A stretch of 64,000 nucleotides of DNA. Origin: Actinomadura sp. WMMA1423. GTDB taxonomy: Bacteria; Actinomycetota; Actinomycetes; Streptosporangiales; Streptosporangiaceae. The position numbers and the translations under genes are program-made. Positions 15,329 to 23,107 of this stretch are shown here, one piece after another (within the stretch, counting starts at the first letter, position 1; the number at the start of each line of letters is the position of its first letter). Under the pieces are notes generated by a model, which saw nothing but the letters and a program-made list of their open reading frames with translations, did no database searches and was not told where the DNA came from. The DNA lies in assembly GCF_006547145.1 (NCBI RefSeq), contig NZ_CP041244.1, forward strand, positions 496,001 to 560,000, read 5' to 3'.

Positions 15329-16521
15329 CCGTGCTGCCTTCGGGCCTGGTTCAGGCGGTCCATGACCGTGCGGGCCGTGCGGCGGGCGTCGTCTGCGGGC
15401 AGTCCGTCCGTGCTGCGGGTCTCGCCGCCGTCCTGGTCGGGGACGGACTTCATCAGGGGCGGCTGGGAGGCGTGCCCGGGCGGCCGGTGGTCACAGCGGC
15501 GCGGCCTGTCCTCGCGGGTCAGGCCGTTGTGGTCGCAGCGGGGGCAGGCGTCGATTGCGGCGCGGCGCGCCTGGGGGCTGACGGTGCGGCCGTCGATGAC
15601 GCGGAAGTCCGGGTGCTCGTCCTGCGTCGCGGGTTCCGGTTCGGCGCTGCCCCATGGGCGGGTGCGGCCCTCGATGCGGTCCTGGGCGGCCATGAGCACG
15701 TCGGTCAAGTCGCCGTTCTCGTGCATCGACGCCAGGTATGCCGGCAGCGAGTTGATCGGGATACCGCGCGCGCGGGCGTCGGCGCGGACCTGCCGGATGA
15801 CGAGCTCGGCGGCCTGGGCGCCGGCGTGCAGGTTCTCGGTCAGCCAGCGGATGCCTCTGCGGTCTTGGACGGCGTTGCCGAGTTCCCCGCCGGGCTGGGG
15901 CCGAGGAGCGGTGTTACGCGTAACGTCACGCGCCCCTCCCCCCGCACCCCCCACCAGACCGGACTGACCGCTCTCGCCGGTGCTGGCGTCTTCGTTGCCC
16001 TCGACGCGGGGATTGAAGGATCTATCCCGTCCCGTCCCGGGGTTACGCGTAACAGAGCGAGTGTTACGCGTATCGGCGGCCGGGTCGTCCGGGGGTGTCG
16101 CCTGGGGGCAGTTCTTGGGGAGGCAGAGGTGGTGTTCTCCCCGGTCATGCGCCCTTTTCCGCTGCATCCGCAGCTTGGAGTTCGAGGCGTTGTCGCGCAT
16201 CCCGCGCGGCGGAATGTGCTCGTCGATCCGGGGCAGTGTGACGGTCCCGAGCGTCACACGTGACGGACTTTGTGACGTCACATGTGACGTCACGTTACGC
16301 GTAACGATGGCGTAGCCGATCGCCTCCAGCTCGGCGATGCACCGGTCCGGATCCGGGACGTCCGACACTCGCAGGGCCTGCTCCAGCGGCAGCCGCCCGT
16401 CCCACCGGCGCGACCGCGAGCAGTACTCGATCATCGCCTTGTAGTGCCACCGCGCCTCATAGGAGACGCCGTCCCACTCCACCCGCTGGGTGTAGTCGTC
16501 AGAATCACGCAGCCAGGCCAC
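15325..16521 (-). CDS. Replication-initiator-like protein with origin-type repeats in its gene
   Basis: 398 residues from GTG 16521, with GGGAGCG 4-10 nt upstream. Residues 1-75 look like a winged-helix domain (EARWHYKAMIEYCSRSRRWD, LPLEQALRVSDVPD), similar to the N-terminal domains of phage replisome organisers. A long low-complexity linker (about 75-215) contains repeated VTRN peptides that are the translation of DNA palindromes. The C-terminal part (215-398) has a helical segment and a Cys/His group (CPRCDHNG, RRCDH). An origin inside the initiator gene is known from lambda O. Helicase-loader or initiator function is inferred. Confidence 0.6.
   Translation of the reverse strand: MAWLRDSDDYTQRVEWDGVSYEARWHYKAMIEYCSRSRRWDGRLPLEQALRVSDVPDPDRCIAELEAIGYAIVTRNVTSHVTSQSPSRVTLGTVTLPRIDEHIPPRGMRDNASNSKLRMQRKRAHDRGEHHLCLPKNCPQATPPDDPAADTRNTRSVTRNPGTGRDRSFNPRVEGNEDASTGESGQSGLVGGAGGGARDVTRNTAPRPQPGGELGNAVQDRRGIRWLTENLHAGAQAAELVIRQVRADARARGIPINSLPAYLASMHENGDLTDVLMAAQDRIEGRTRPWGSAEPEPATQDEHPDFRVIDGRTVSPQARRAAIDACPRCDHNGLTREDRPRRCDHRPPGHASQPPLMKSVPDQDGGETRSTDGLPADDARRTARTVMDRLNQARRQHG
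15913..16305. repeat. Palindromic repeat cluster, candidate replication origin
   Basis: GTTACGCGTAAC occurs at 15913-15924, 16042-16053 and 16294-16305, with a one-mismatch copy at 16063-16074. Between 16236 and 16294 there is a dense GTGACG/CGTCAC cluster: GTGTGACG (16236-16243) inverted as CGTCACAC (16252-16259), then GTGACG, the perfect palindrome TGTGACGTCACA (16271-16282) and TGTGACGTCACG (16283-16294). All lie within the linker-coding part of the initiator-like gene. Iteron-like; function inferred. Confidence 0.6.
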
Positions 16522-16604
16522 GTCACGCTCCCGCCGCGTTCATACGCGATGTCACTCGGAGGTCCCTTCTTTCGGTCTGAGCCCCTACGTGGATGGATGA
16601 GGTC

Positions 16605-16628
16605 GGGCAGGGCCACCAGGCCCCGCCC
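16605..16628 (-). terminator. GC-rich hairpin between zinc-finger and initiator genes
   Basis: Arms 16605-16614 and 16619-16628 pair at 9 of 10 positions with an ACCA loop. It sits in the 135-bp gap 16522-16656, the longest gap within this part of the operon, and may reduce read-through before the initiator gene. No U-tract, so weak support. Confidence 0.35.
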
Positions 16629-16656
16629 AGGGCGCGCTAGGGCGCGCTGGCGGCCG

Positions 16657-17076
16657 TCATCCGGTGTCCCTCCGGACGGCCTCGTGCTCGCAGGCGCCGT
16701 GCTCGCGCCGAGTGCGCATGCAGTCGATGCACTTGTAGGACCGCTCCAACGGTTTGCTGCGGTCCCGGTAGAAGCGGGCGAGGGACAGCTCTTGGCCGCA
16801 GCACGAGCAGCGGCGCCGCATCGGCACCACGCACGCCCCCCGCGGCGCGGGCGCTGTCCACGTCCACGCGAGCAGTTCGCTGATCGGCCGGTCGTCCGGC
16901 ACCATCGCGGCCAGCAGCACGATCAGCTCCTGGGCCGCCTGGCCGGTGATGCGGTTGCGGGCGCACCAGTCCTTGACGCCGTCCGGGTCGAGGTCCCGGA
17001 CGAGGCAGATGATGTCGGTGGCGGCGGGCAGCCGCGCTGCGAGGCGGACGTCGCGCTCATCGACCGGGTCACTCAC
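16657..17076 (-). CDS. Zinc-ribbon early protein
   Basis: 139 residues from GTG 17076, overlapping the WhiB stop by 8 nt. The N-terminal 85 residues are helical. The C-terminal half has CSCCGQELSLARFYRDRSK and then YKCIDCMRTRREHG, the C-x2-C...C-x2-C ribbon often seen in phage HNH-adjacent proteins (pattern C..CG...L..FY.D......C..C). No HNH catalytic residues follow, so it is not called a nuclease. Probably binds nucleic acid. Confidence 0.6.
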   Translation of the reverse strand: MSDPVDERDVRLAARLPAATDIICLVRDLDPDGVKDWCARNRITGQAAQELIVLLAAMVPDDRPISELLAWTWTAPAPRGACVVPMRRRCSCCGQELSLARFYRDRSKPLERSYKCIDCMRTRREHGACEHEAVRRDTG

Positions 17077-17398
17077 CGGCGCTGTTCTCCTCACGGAGGC
17101 GGCGCCGCTCATGCATGGCCACCGCCCGCTCGCTGCTGCGGATCGCGCGACGGGTGCGGGCGGTCATCGCGGCCACGACACCGCCCGCGTCCTGGGTCGC
17201 GGTGAGCCCAAGCACCCACGTGTGGCAGGCCCGCAGGATCGGGCAGGTGCGGCAGCCGGCCATCGCCTCGAGTTCCCGGTCAGGGTCGGCCCAGGCGGCG
17301 GAGTTGAGGCTGCACGGCGTCGGCGGGTCATCGCGGCCAGGCCGCGGCTGGCGGTGCGAGGTCCGGTAGTGCACCTTGTCCAAGGTCGGGATCGTCAC
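17069..17398 (-). CDS. WhiB-family iron-sulfur regulator
   Basis: 109 residues from GTG 17398 (GTGA overlap with the parB-like stop). Four cysteines, C29, C49, C52 and C58, follow the WhiB pattern C-x(n)-C-x2-C-x5-C, and AGGVVAAMTARTRR fits the glycine turn and basic tail. WhiB proteins carry a 4Fe-4S cluster and act with the principal sigma factor. The usual G(V/I)WGG turn is changed to DAGGV, so it is a divergent member. Phage WhiB homologues are known to modify host transcription; that role is inferred here. Confidence 0.75.
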   Translation of the reverse strand: MTIPTLDKVHYRTSHRQPRPGRDDPPTPCSLNSAAWADPDRELEAMAGCRTCPILRACHTWVLGLTATQDAGGVVAAMTARTRRAIRSSERAVAMHERRRLREENSAGE

Positions 17399-18321
17399 TG
17401 GGCATCGTCCTTGATGACGACTTCCCAGCACTGCCCGCACGCGACCTTCCCGACCTTCGGGCGCATGGTGTGCTCGCGGGCCTGGCAGCGTTCCCGTGCA
17501 GCTTTGGCGAGCCGGTGGGTGTCGGCGAAGTAGGGCGGCTCCATCCTCAGCTTGGCCGGCCGCCCGCCGAGGGTCCTCTTCTTGCGGGTGGACTGCACCG
17601 CCGCGACCGCATCGCCGACCGTCAGTTCCCCGGCGCGGACCCTTCCCTGCGATGCCTCATCGAGGTCGAGCAGCGCGAGATGCCTGCGCACGGTCGATTC
17701 GGCGCGGCGGGTGCGCTCCACGATCTGAGGCACCGACAAGCCGCGTGCCGCGAGTTTCCCGTACGCCTTCGCCCGGTCCATCGGGTTGAGGTCCTCGCGG
17801 TGATCGTTCTCGATCAGCATCGTCTCGATCGCCCGCTCGGCCGACATCGACTCGGGGCGGATCACCGACGGCAGCTCAGTCTTTCCTGCGAGATGTCCAG
17901 CGGCGCGTCGGCGGTGCCCGATCAGCAGCCGGTACCTCCCCTGCGTGGTGGGGTGCGGTTCGAGAAGCAGGGGTTGCAGCAACCCGTGCGTGCCGATCGA
18001 GCCGGCCAGCTCGTCCAGATCGCCCAGGTCGCGGCGCGGGTTGTGCGGGTGCGGCTCGATCAGCTCGATCGGCACCATCACGACCGGACCGAGCTGCAGC
18101 ACATCCACCGGGTCTTGCGGCGCGGCAGCCGGTTCGTCCGTGCGCGGGCGGCTACTGAACTGCCTGACACGGTCGGTGTCGGCGTCGAGCAACCATCCCG
18201 GCTTACCGTTGATCAGCGCGAGTATCCGACCGCGCGGCCAGCCGCAGGCTTCAGCGACCTGCATAGTGGTCTCGCCGGCCTCCAGGCGCCGCAGGACCTC
18301 CGGAATCGGAGCGGCAGGCAT
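17395..18321 (-). CDS. ParB-like nuclease/CTPase-domain protein
   Basis: 308 residues from ATG 18321, 7 nt after GAGAGGAG. The N-terminal 50 residues look like an extra HTH. The ParB/Srx domain spans about 75-165 (IELIEPHPHNPR, LLIGHRRRAAGHLAG, then ENDHREDLNPMDRAKAY), with GHRRR in place of the usual GERR. A helix-turn-helix follows (LSVPQIVERTRRAESTVRRH), and the end has a Cys group (CGQC). No ParA gene was seen, so it may act in regulation or DNA processing rather than partition. Confidence 0.8.
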   Translation of the reverse strand: MPAAPIPEVLRRLEAGETTMQVAEACGWPRGRILALINGKPGWLLDADTDRVRQFSSRPRTDEPAAAPQDPVDVLQLGPVVMVPIELIEPHPHNPRRDLGDLDELAGSIGTHGLLQPLLLEPHPTTQGRYRLLIGHRRRAAGHLAGKTELPSVIRPESMSAERAIETMLIENDHREDLNPMDRAKAYGKLAARGLSVPQIVERTRRAESTVRRHLALLDLDEASQGRVRAGELTVGDAVAAVQSTRKKRTLGGRPAKLRMEPPYFADTHRLAKAARERCQAREHTMRPKVGKVACGQCWEVVIKDDAQ

Positions 18322-18484
18322 CCGTGCTCCTCTCGTATTTCTGTGGCTGGTGGTGGGCACCCGCGGCCGCGCGGTCATCCGGCACGGCCGCGGGCACCTG
18401 CTCATGGGAGACCGGCGAACGGTCCGCGCTGCTCGTCCCGAGGCCGGCGCTGTGGCCCTGCCAGGCTTGCGGTGGTCTGGCCGG

Positions 18485-18781
18485 TCACTCGTCCCACCCG
18501 CATCGCTGGAGGGCCTTGGCGATCTGCTCGTCCGCCCGGAGCCGGTCGCCGATCGCGCCGAACGTGCGCTCTTCCACGGGGTCGGGCAACACATCGACGC
18601 GCTCGGGGTGACCGGGCATCGCCTCGATCCCCACGCCCGGGTGCGCCGTGCAGTCCGAGCAGCCGCTGCGGCGGAGCCGGACCGCGAGCCAGATGATGAC
18701 GATCAGGGTCACGGTCATCGCGGCCACCAGCGCGCTCCACGCGAGCAGCTCGGCAGGGGTGATCACGAGGAGTTCGTTCAT
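18485..18781 (-). CDS. Single-pass membrane protein, unknown
   Basis: 98 residues. The ATG at 18781 overlaps the previous small gene by 4 nt. One hydrophobic helix (about 10-33, LLAWSALVAAMTVTLIVIIW) is followed by a basic stop-transfer stretch RLRRSGCSDC and a soluble C-terminus (about 60 residues). The orientation suggests a cytosolic tail. The following 18322-18484 holds only a doubtful 28-codon GTGA-overlapping frame (18402-18488). Confidence 0.55.
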   Translation of the reverse strand: MNELLVITPAELLAWSALVAAMTVTLIVIIWLAVRLRRSGCSDCTAHPGVGIEAMPGHPERVDVLPDPVEERTFGAIGDRLRADEQIAKALQRCGWDE

Positions 18782-18897
18782 CGGTCGTCGTCCTGCCGGC
18801 GTTGGCGGGAGCGCTGCCTGAGCGCCTCCCAGACCAGGGCGGCGTTCGCGCCGAGCAGCCGCCGGATGAGCCGGGTCGTGAGCGGGTGGCTGTTCAT
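18778..18897 (-). CDS. Very small basic protein (39 aa)
   Basis: ATG 18897 overlaps the upstream stop by 4 nt, and its own TGA overlaps the next ATG by 4 nt. This coupling at both ends argues strongly that it is translated. The product is basic (TRLIRRLLGANAALVWEALR then QRSRQRRQDDDR) with one amphipathic helix. Function unknown. Confidence 0.6.
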   Translation of the reverse strand: MNSHPLTTRLIRRLLGANAALVWEALRQRSRQRRQDDDR

Positions 18898-19295
18898 GAC
18901 GTCGCCTCACCAGCGGGCGCGACGCCGAGGACGGTGGGGTCGAGGGGACTTGAATCGCGGGCGTCCGGGAGAGGAGGCAGGCCGCAGGCGGGCCGGTCGA
19001 CGCACCCGAGGTTGGCCTCGCCGAGCTGCCCGTCGGTCGCGTTGCAGTCCTCGCACCGGTCCTCGTCCTCGGCCGGCTCGTCCCCCTCGGGTGCCTCCGC
19101 GCTCCACGACAGCAGCGCCTGGGCGAAGTTCTCGTTAAGTGCGGCAGAGGCCTGCGCGGCGGCAAAGTGCGCTGCTGCCAACTGCGAGCGGGCGAGCATC
19201 CATTCCGGGGCGGTTTCGCTGGCTGCTTCCTTCAGGATTCGCTCGCCCGCATCGAAGTGTTCGGGGCCGTTCAACGTGTGCTCCTGGGTGTTCAT
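18894..19295 (-). CDS. Hypothetical early protein with Cys cluster
   Basis: 133 residues from ATG 19295, 7 bp downstream of the DpdA-like gene. The N-terminal 65 residues are helical and Ala-rich; an acidic stretch (EGDEPAEDEDRCEDC) introduces four cysteines (C-x2-C ... C ... C), a possible metal site. The C-terminus is low complexity. Its position just after the transglycosylase gene could hint at a shared task, but nothing in the sequence confirms it. Confidence 0.5.
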   Translation of the reverse strand: MNTQEHTLNGPEHFDAGERILKEAASETAPEWMLARSQLAAAHFAAAQASAALNENFAQALLSWSAEAPEGDEPAEDEDRCEDCNATDGQLGEANLGCVDRPACGLPPLPDARDSSPLDPTVLGVAPAGEATS

Positions 19296-19302
19296 CAGTG
19301 AG

Positions 19303-20139
19303 TCAGACCGCCAGGTCGAACTCGCTGGCGGGGAAGATGGATCGCTGGATGGGCGCGGGAACGTAGGCCAGCGACTCGGTGACCCGCGCGTACCAGGCGA
19401 GGGCGTAGTGGAGGCAGTTGGAGCAGCTGGCCTTGTCGCAGTCGGGGTCTGGCCGGTGGAATCCACCCTTGGACCAGGCCGCCGAGTCGCAGGTCTCGAT
19501 CAGGTCGGCGTACTTCCGGACGCCGACGGTCTTGAAGCCGAATGCGTGGATGGGCAGCTCGGGGTCCAGGTCGTGGAGCGCGAGGAGGACCTCGCCGACC
19601 TCCTCGGTGCGTTCCCGCTTACACACCGACCCGAGGCCGACGACGGGCTGCCAGGTCAGGTCCACGCCGGCGTCGCCGTACATGTCCCAGCAGTTCAGGT
19701 AGTCGGCGAGCGTCCAGCCCTGGAGCGTCGGCATGAACGGGCAGTCCTCGTCGGAGACGTCCGCCCACAGGCGGGTCAGCTCGACGAAGTTGTCGACCGT
19801 GCGGGCCTGGTGTTCGCGGACGGTCAGGCCGGTCTTGGCGAGCTGCGGCGGCTCGCACATCCAGTCCTGCGGCGCCGCCCACCCGAGCTTTCCGATCTCG
19901 GTGTCGTAGCGCAGGGGCGCGGCGACGTACTCGGCCGGGGTCGTCCGCCACGTGCCGTACAGGTCGAGCTCGCTGAACCCTCCCGAGTCGAGGCCCCACC
20001 AGTGCAGCGCCGGCCGCAACGGCCGCCCGGAGGTGAGCCGCCGCGCGAGCCTGCGGTGGCTCACGAACAGCGGCGGCATGCCCGGGTGGTTCAGGTGGAG
20101 CCACTCGTCCATGTGGGTGGTCAGGTACACGGTCGGCAC
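19303..20139 (-). CDS. dpdA-like: DpdA-family (TGT-like) DNA deazapurine transglycosylase
   Basis: 278 residues from GTG 20139, with AGGA 6 nt upstream; an in-frame ATG at 20211 overlaps the previous gene by 4 nt and would add 24 poorly structured residues. Transglycosylase features: LDSGGF (D51, as in tRNA-guanine transglycosylase), QDW (D92), TLQGW (Q140-G141), VGLGSVC (167-173) and a C-terminal zinc-type CDKASCSNCLH. Family members exchange guanine in DNA for 7-deazapurines such as preQ0, protecting phage DNA from host nucleases. No preQ0-synthesis gene is in the window, so the base would come from the host or from genes further left. Confidence 0.78.
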   Translation of the reverse strand: MPTVYLTTHMDEWLHLNHPGMPPLFVSHRRLARRLTSGRPLRPALHWWGLDSGGFSELDLYGTWRTTPAEYVAAPLRYDTEIGKLGWAAPQDWMCEPPQLAKTGLTVREHQARTVDNFVELTRLWADVSDEDCPFMPTLQGWTLADYLNCWDMYGDAGVDLTWQPVVGLGSVCKRERTEEVGEVLLALHDLDPELPIHAFGFKTVGVRKYADLIETCDSAAWSKGGFHRPDPDCDKASCSNCLHYALAWYARVTESLAYVPAPIQRSIFPASEFDLAV

Positions 20140-20207
20140 GTCAGGTCCTCGTGGTTCTGGGGTATCTGGCTCGCCCCGGAGCAGGGAGAGCGGGGCGGGC
20201 CAGATGG

Positions 20208-20504
20208 TCATGGGTGCGGGTGGTGGTTGCGTGCGCCGCAGCGGCGGCCCTCGGCGACTCGGCGGTCGTGCATCCGGGCGGCGGCCTCGGAGGCCGAGAC
20301 GATCAGCGCCGCGCCTACCAGGGACGCCAGCACTGCGATGACCCCGACGCTGAGCGGCCCCAGGGCCTGGCCTGCGATGACCACGGTCAGGGACACGACC
20401 GCGGTGACAGCGGCAGCGACAGCGGCCAGCGCGGCGCGGTGCAGGCATCGGGCCTGGACCGGTCCGGGCCGCTTGTGGCGGGGCTGTGGCGCGGCCATCG
20501 TCAC
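20208..20504 (-). CDS. Two-TM membrane protein, unknown
   Basis: 98 residues from GTG 20504 (GTGA overlap with the coiled-coil gene). A basic N-terminus of about 22 residues precedes two hydrophobic helices (about 24-46 and 50-72), then a basic His/Arg-rich tail. Both ends are basic and therefore probably cytosolic. It is coupled to the transglycosylase gene downstream. Function unknown. Confidence 0.6.
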   Translation of the reverse strand: MTMAAPQPRHKRPGPVQARCLHRAALAAVAAAVTAVVSLTVVIAGQALGPLSVGVIAVLASLVGAALIVSASEAAARMHDRRVAEGRRCGARNHHPHP

Positions 20505-21088
20505 GGCGTGGATCCGTTGGAGCCGGCCCGCGCGCCTCGAAGCCGGGCGAGGCCGCGGGACGGGGTGGAGTCGGCCGGCGGCTCTTCCAAGGGCGGCGGC
20601 ACGGCGCCCATGGGGCTGGTCGGCACCTGCCCCTCGGCGGGGTAGGGCGGCTGGAGCTGCTGGGCGATGACCCGCCGGTTCTCCTCCTCCCGCCGCGCCG
20701 CTTCGCGCTGGGCCGCCTTCTCCCACCGGGTCTTGGGGTGCGGGCGGCCCGTGTCCTCGACCAGCCGCGCGACGTTGCTGGCGTGCAGCTCGGCCTTGCG
20801 GCGGGCCTGCTCGGCCTGGGAGTTCAGGGTGCCGATGTTCGCGGCGACCGTGCGGATCATGGCCTCCTGCGCGGAGATGTCCCGCTCGATCGCCTCCCTC
20901 CTGCGGTGCAGCTCCGCCAGGTTGGCGGTGCGCTGCTGGTGGTCCTGTTGCAGCGGCAGCGCCTCCATGTGGAACTTGTCCTGCTGTTCCTGGGCGCGCA
21001 GGTGCATCGCCCAGTACTCGTCGAGGACGTCGTCGGTGACCTGGTCGGTCTGGTTGTTCTCGTTGCTGGGGCTGCTGGGGATCGTCAC
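20501..21088 (-). CDS. Coiled-coil protein, unknown
   Basis: 195 residues from GTG 21088 (GTGA overlap). Residues about 20-145 are rich in Glu, Gln, Arg and Ala with heptad-like spacing (LAELHRRREAIERDISAQEA and RREAARREEENRRVIAQQ), predicting a long coiled coil. The C-terminal 50 residues are Pro/Gly/Ser-rich. It may be a scaffold or DNA-organising protein of the early operon. Confidence 0.6.
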   Translation of the reverse strand: MTIPSSPSNENNQTDQVTDDVLDEYWAMHLRAQEQQDKFHMEALPLQQDHQQRTANLAELHRRREAIERDISAQEAMIRTVAANIGTLNSQAEQARRKAELHASNVARLVEDTGRPHPKTRWEKAAQREAARREEENRRVIAQQLQPPYPAEGQVPTSPMGAVPPPLEEPPADSTPSRGLARLRGARAGSNGSTP

Positions 21089-21450
21089 TTGCTCGGCCTT
21101 TCGGTCAGGGCACGGCCGCGGGAGGGCCGCTGTTGGGGCTTGCGGATGCGGGCGATCCGGTGCTCGTGCGGGGGCACGGCCCGGACAGGTTCGGGGGCGG
21201 CGGGCGGCGGCAGGACGACCAGCCGGTAGGAGATGCACCCGATCTCGCGGCGGAGGACCTTGCCCCCGGCCGGGGTCACCTCGATCGGGGTGCGGGACGT
21301 CGACGAGGCGCGGTCCATGACGGCGGCCGCCGCCTTCGGCGACAGGTGCAGGATCGCGGCCAGGTTCAGGTCCGGCAGCGGCACCGCCGGGTGCGCCTCC
21401 AGCCAGTCCAGCAGGAGCCGGGCGTCGCGGATCTGCTGAGCGCGGGGCAC
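21085..21450 (-). CDS. Helix-turn-helix-like hypothetical
   Basis: About 121 residues if GTG 21450 is used; the frame is open further upstream and CTG/ATT codons nearer GGGAGG (just before the previous stop) are alternatives, so the start is unsettled. Residues 10-50 (LLLDWLEAHPAVPLPDLNLA followed by AILHLSPKAAAAVMDR) resemble a winged helix; the tail is Pro/Arg-rich. Possibly a regulator. Confidence 0.5.
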   Translation of the reverse strand: MPRAQQIRDARLLLDWLEAHPAVPLPDLNLAAILHLSPKAAAAVMDRASSTSRTPIEVTPAGGKVLRREIGCISYRLVVLPPPAAPEPVRAVPPHEHRIARIRKPQQRPSRGRALTERPSK

Positions 21451-21461
21451 GAGAGGGGCAA

Positions 21462-21914
21462 TCAGATGCCTCCCAGGACGGTGAGGGTCGGGGCGGCGGC
21501 GGCCCGCAGCGCGTCGGCGTCGCGGCGGACGGTGTCGGCCCACCACGCGGCACCGGTGTAGGTACCGGCGAGCGCGGCGGTGAAGTCGCGGTGCAGTCCG
21601 GTGAGGGTCTGGATGTCCGAGGGCGTGAGGTCGCGGATCTCGGAGCCGCAGCCGGCGGAGTTCCAGCCGGTGAACACCACCGGCCCGGCCAGCGGCCGGA
21701 ACACGGCTCCGAGCCGGATCGCGACGAGGGCGCCGAGGGTGTTGCGGGGGCAGCGGTCCGGCAACGAGAAGCCGCAGTCGTTGACGAAGGCGGCCATGCG
21801 GGTACCGGGGTGCAGCGTCACCAGGTCGGTGCCCTCGGGGCCGAGTTCGGGCTTGTAGTCGCCTTTTCGGATGTGGAACTGCTGCTCGTTGTCGATCAGC
21901 GCGTAGAGGGTCAT
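21462..21914 (-). CDS. DUF3846-like early phage protein
   Basis: 150 residues from ATG 21914 (AGGA 9 nt upstream). The pattern VNDCGFSLPDRCPRNTLG, then a hydrophobic strand and GPVVFTG, resembles the small phage family recalled as DUF3846 (N..G...LP.NR...G). The C-terminal 50 residues form an extra helix. An in-frame GTG at 22070 overlaps the RecT stop by 4 nt and would add 52 Arg/Pro-rich residues, so the longer form cannot be excluded. Function unknown. Confidence 0.55.
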   Translation of the reverse strand: MTLYALIDNEQQFHIRKGDYKPELGPEGTDLVTLHPGTRMAAFVNDCGFSLPDRCPRNTLGALVAIRLGAVFRPLAGPVVFTGWNSAGCGSEIRDLTPSDIQTLTGLHRDFTAALAGTYTGAAWWADTVRRDADALRAAAAPTLTVLGGI

Positions 21915-22066
21915 GTCACCGGGTCCTGTCTCTCGCGGGTTGGTCGTGCGGCCTCGGTCTGCGGCGTTCCGGGGGTGACGTAGGAGTCCGAGGTCGCACG
22001 ACCAGGAGGGGGTCCCGCCCCCGCGCCGTCGGGCGCAGGAGCGGGCGGCGGGCCACTGGGGGCGGG

Positions 22067-23107
22067 TCACGGCGATTCACCGGGCTCGTCGGTGGCGGCC
22101 TGGGCGGCTTCCTTCGCTGCCCGGTAGGCGGCGTGGTGGGCGTCGGAGGCCAGGTCATCGGCGTTGGCGGCGGCCCAGGCCTCGCGGGGCAGGTTCACCA
22201 CGCTGGACGGCACGCGGCCTCCGCGCTCGGCCTGGTCCTCGTAGTCCATGAGCTGCCGCATCTCCGGTGAGGTCGGCAGCCCTCTTGCGGCCTGACGCAC
22301 CGCGGTCTTAAGCCACATGTCCGCGAACCGGGTATGCCACAGCGAGTCGTAGGTGCCGTTCTCCTCCGCGCGCCGGTAGTGCTTGGACCACTGGTCCCGG
22401 ATCGCCTCCGCACGCTCCCGCGTGCAGAAGTGGATCTGGGACCGGGCTCCGTTGGCCAGCCAGGCGAAGGTGTACGCGACCAGCGGAGGGCCGGGGCTGA
22501 TGACGTTCTTGACGTGGGTGAAGTCGTCGGGAGCGGGCTTGCCCTGGTCGACCCGCCAGGTGTCGCCGTGCCGGATGTGGTCGAACACCACGGTCTTGAC
22601 GAGCCCGGAGCGGTACATCAACTCCAGGTAGCCCTGGTACATCGGCACGAAGTCGGCGTGGCGGCCGTCCGCAACGATCACGGCGTGCTTGCCGTCCGGG
22701 AGTAGCCCGAAGTACGCGCTCTGGACGAGAGCCATCAGCACGGACTGGGGGTCGCAGCGCTGGAGCCGGGTGTCGTTGTAGAGGGCGGTGAGGGCTGCGG
22801 CGGCGAACGCTCCCGGCCGCACGCAGTCGGGGAGGGCCTCGGCCCAGAACGGGGAGTGCGCGTCGATCCAACCCTGGAGGACGTCACGGGTCGCCAGGTT
22901 CACCAGCCCGCCGCCGGCGTGCTGGTCGGAGTGCCCGAGCAGCCCTTCCGGACGCCCACTCCCCGGTCCGGAGGGGCCGGTGGGGTTGAACGGGTTCACG
23001 GTCGAGGCGGGGCCCGCCCCCTCGCGGGGGCGGGCGCGGTCGCCGTGGGCGTCGTGGCCCTGGCCAGGGATGACCAGGCGGCGGACCCGGTCCTTGAGCG
23101 CGCTCAC
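22067..23107 (-). CDS. recT: RecT-family single-strand annealing protein
   Basis: 346 residues; ATG 23107 overlaps the nuclease stop by 4 nt. After a disordered 60-residue N-terminus, the RecT core shows PQSVLMALVQSAYFGLLPDG, then YQGYLELMYRSG, GARSQIHFCTRE and MWLKTAVRQAARGLP, the order expected in the RecT/Redbeta-like family. It anneals single strands made by its partner exonuclease during phage recombination or replication. The pairing with YqaJ and the coupled start make this assignment firm. Confidence 0.9.
   Translation of the reverse strand: MSALKDRVRRLVIPGQGHDAHGDRARPREGAGPASTVNPFNPTGPSGPGSGRPEGLLGHSDQHAGGGLVNLATRDVLQGWIDAHSPFWAEALPDCVRPGAFAAAALTALYNDTRLQRCDPQSVLMALVQSAYFGLLPDGKHAVIVADGRHADFVPMYQGYLELMYRSGLVKTVVFDHIRHGDTWRVDQGKPAPDDFTHVKNVISPGPPLVAYTFAWLANGARSQIHFCTRERAEAIRDQWSKHYRRAEENGTYDSLWHTRFADMWLKTAVRQAARGLPTSPEMRQLMDYEDQAERGGRVPSSVVNLPREAWAAANADDLASDAHHAAYRAAKEAAQAATDEPGESP

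Noticed and set aside
18402..18488. 28-codon frame starting at a GTGA overlap between a membrane-protein gene and the parB-like gene
   Set aside because: Too short and Pro/Arg-rich, with no ribosome site or coupling at its 3' end; left as unassigned sequence.
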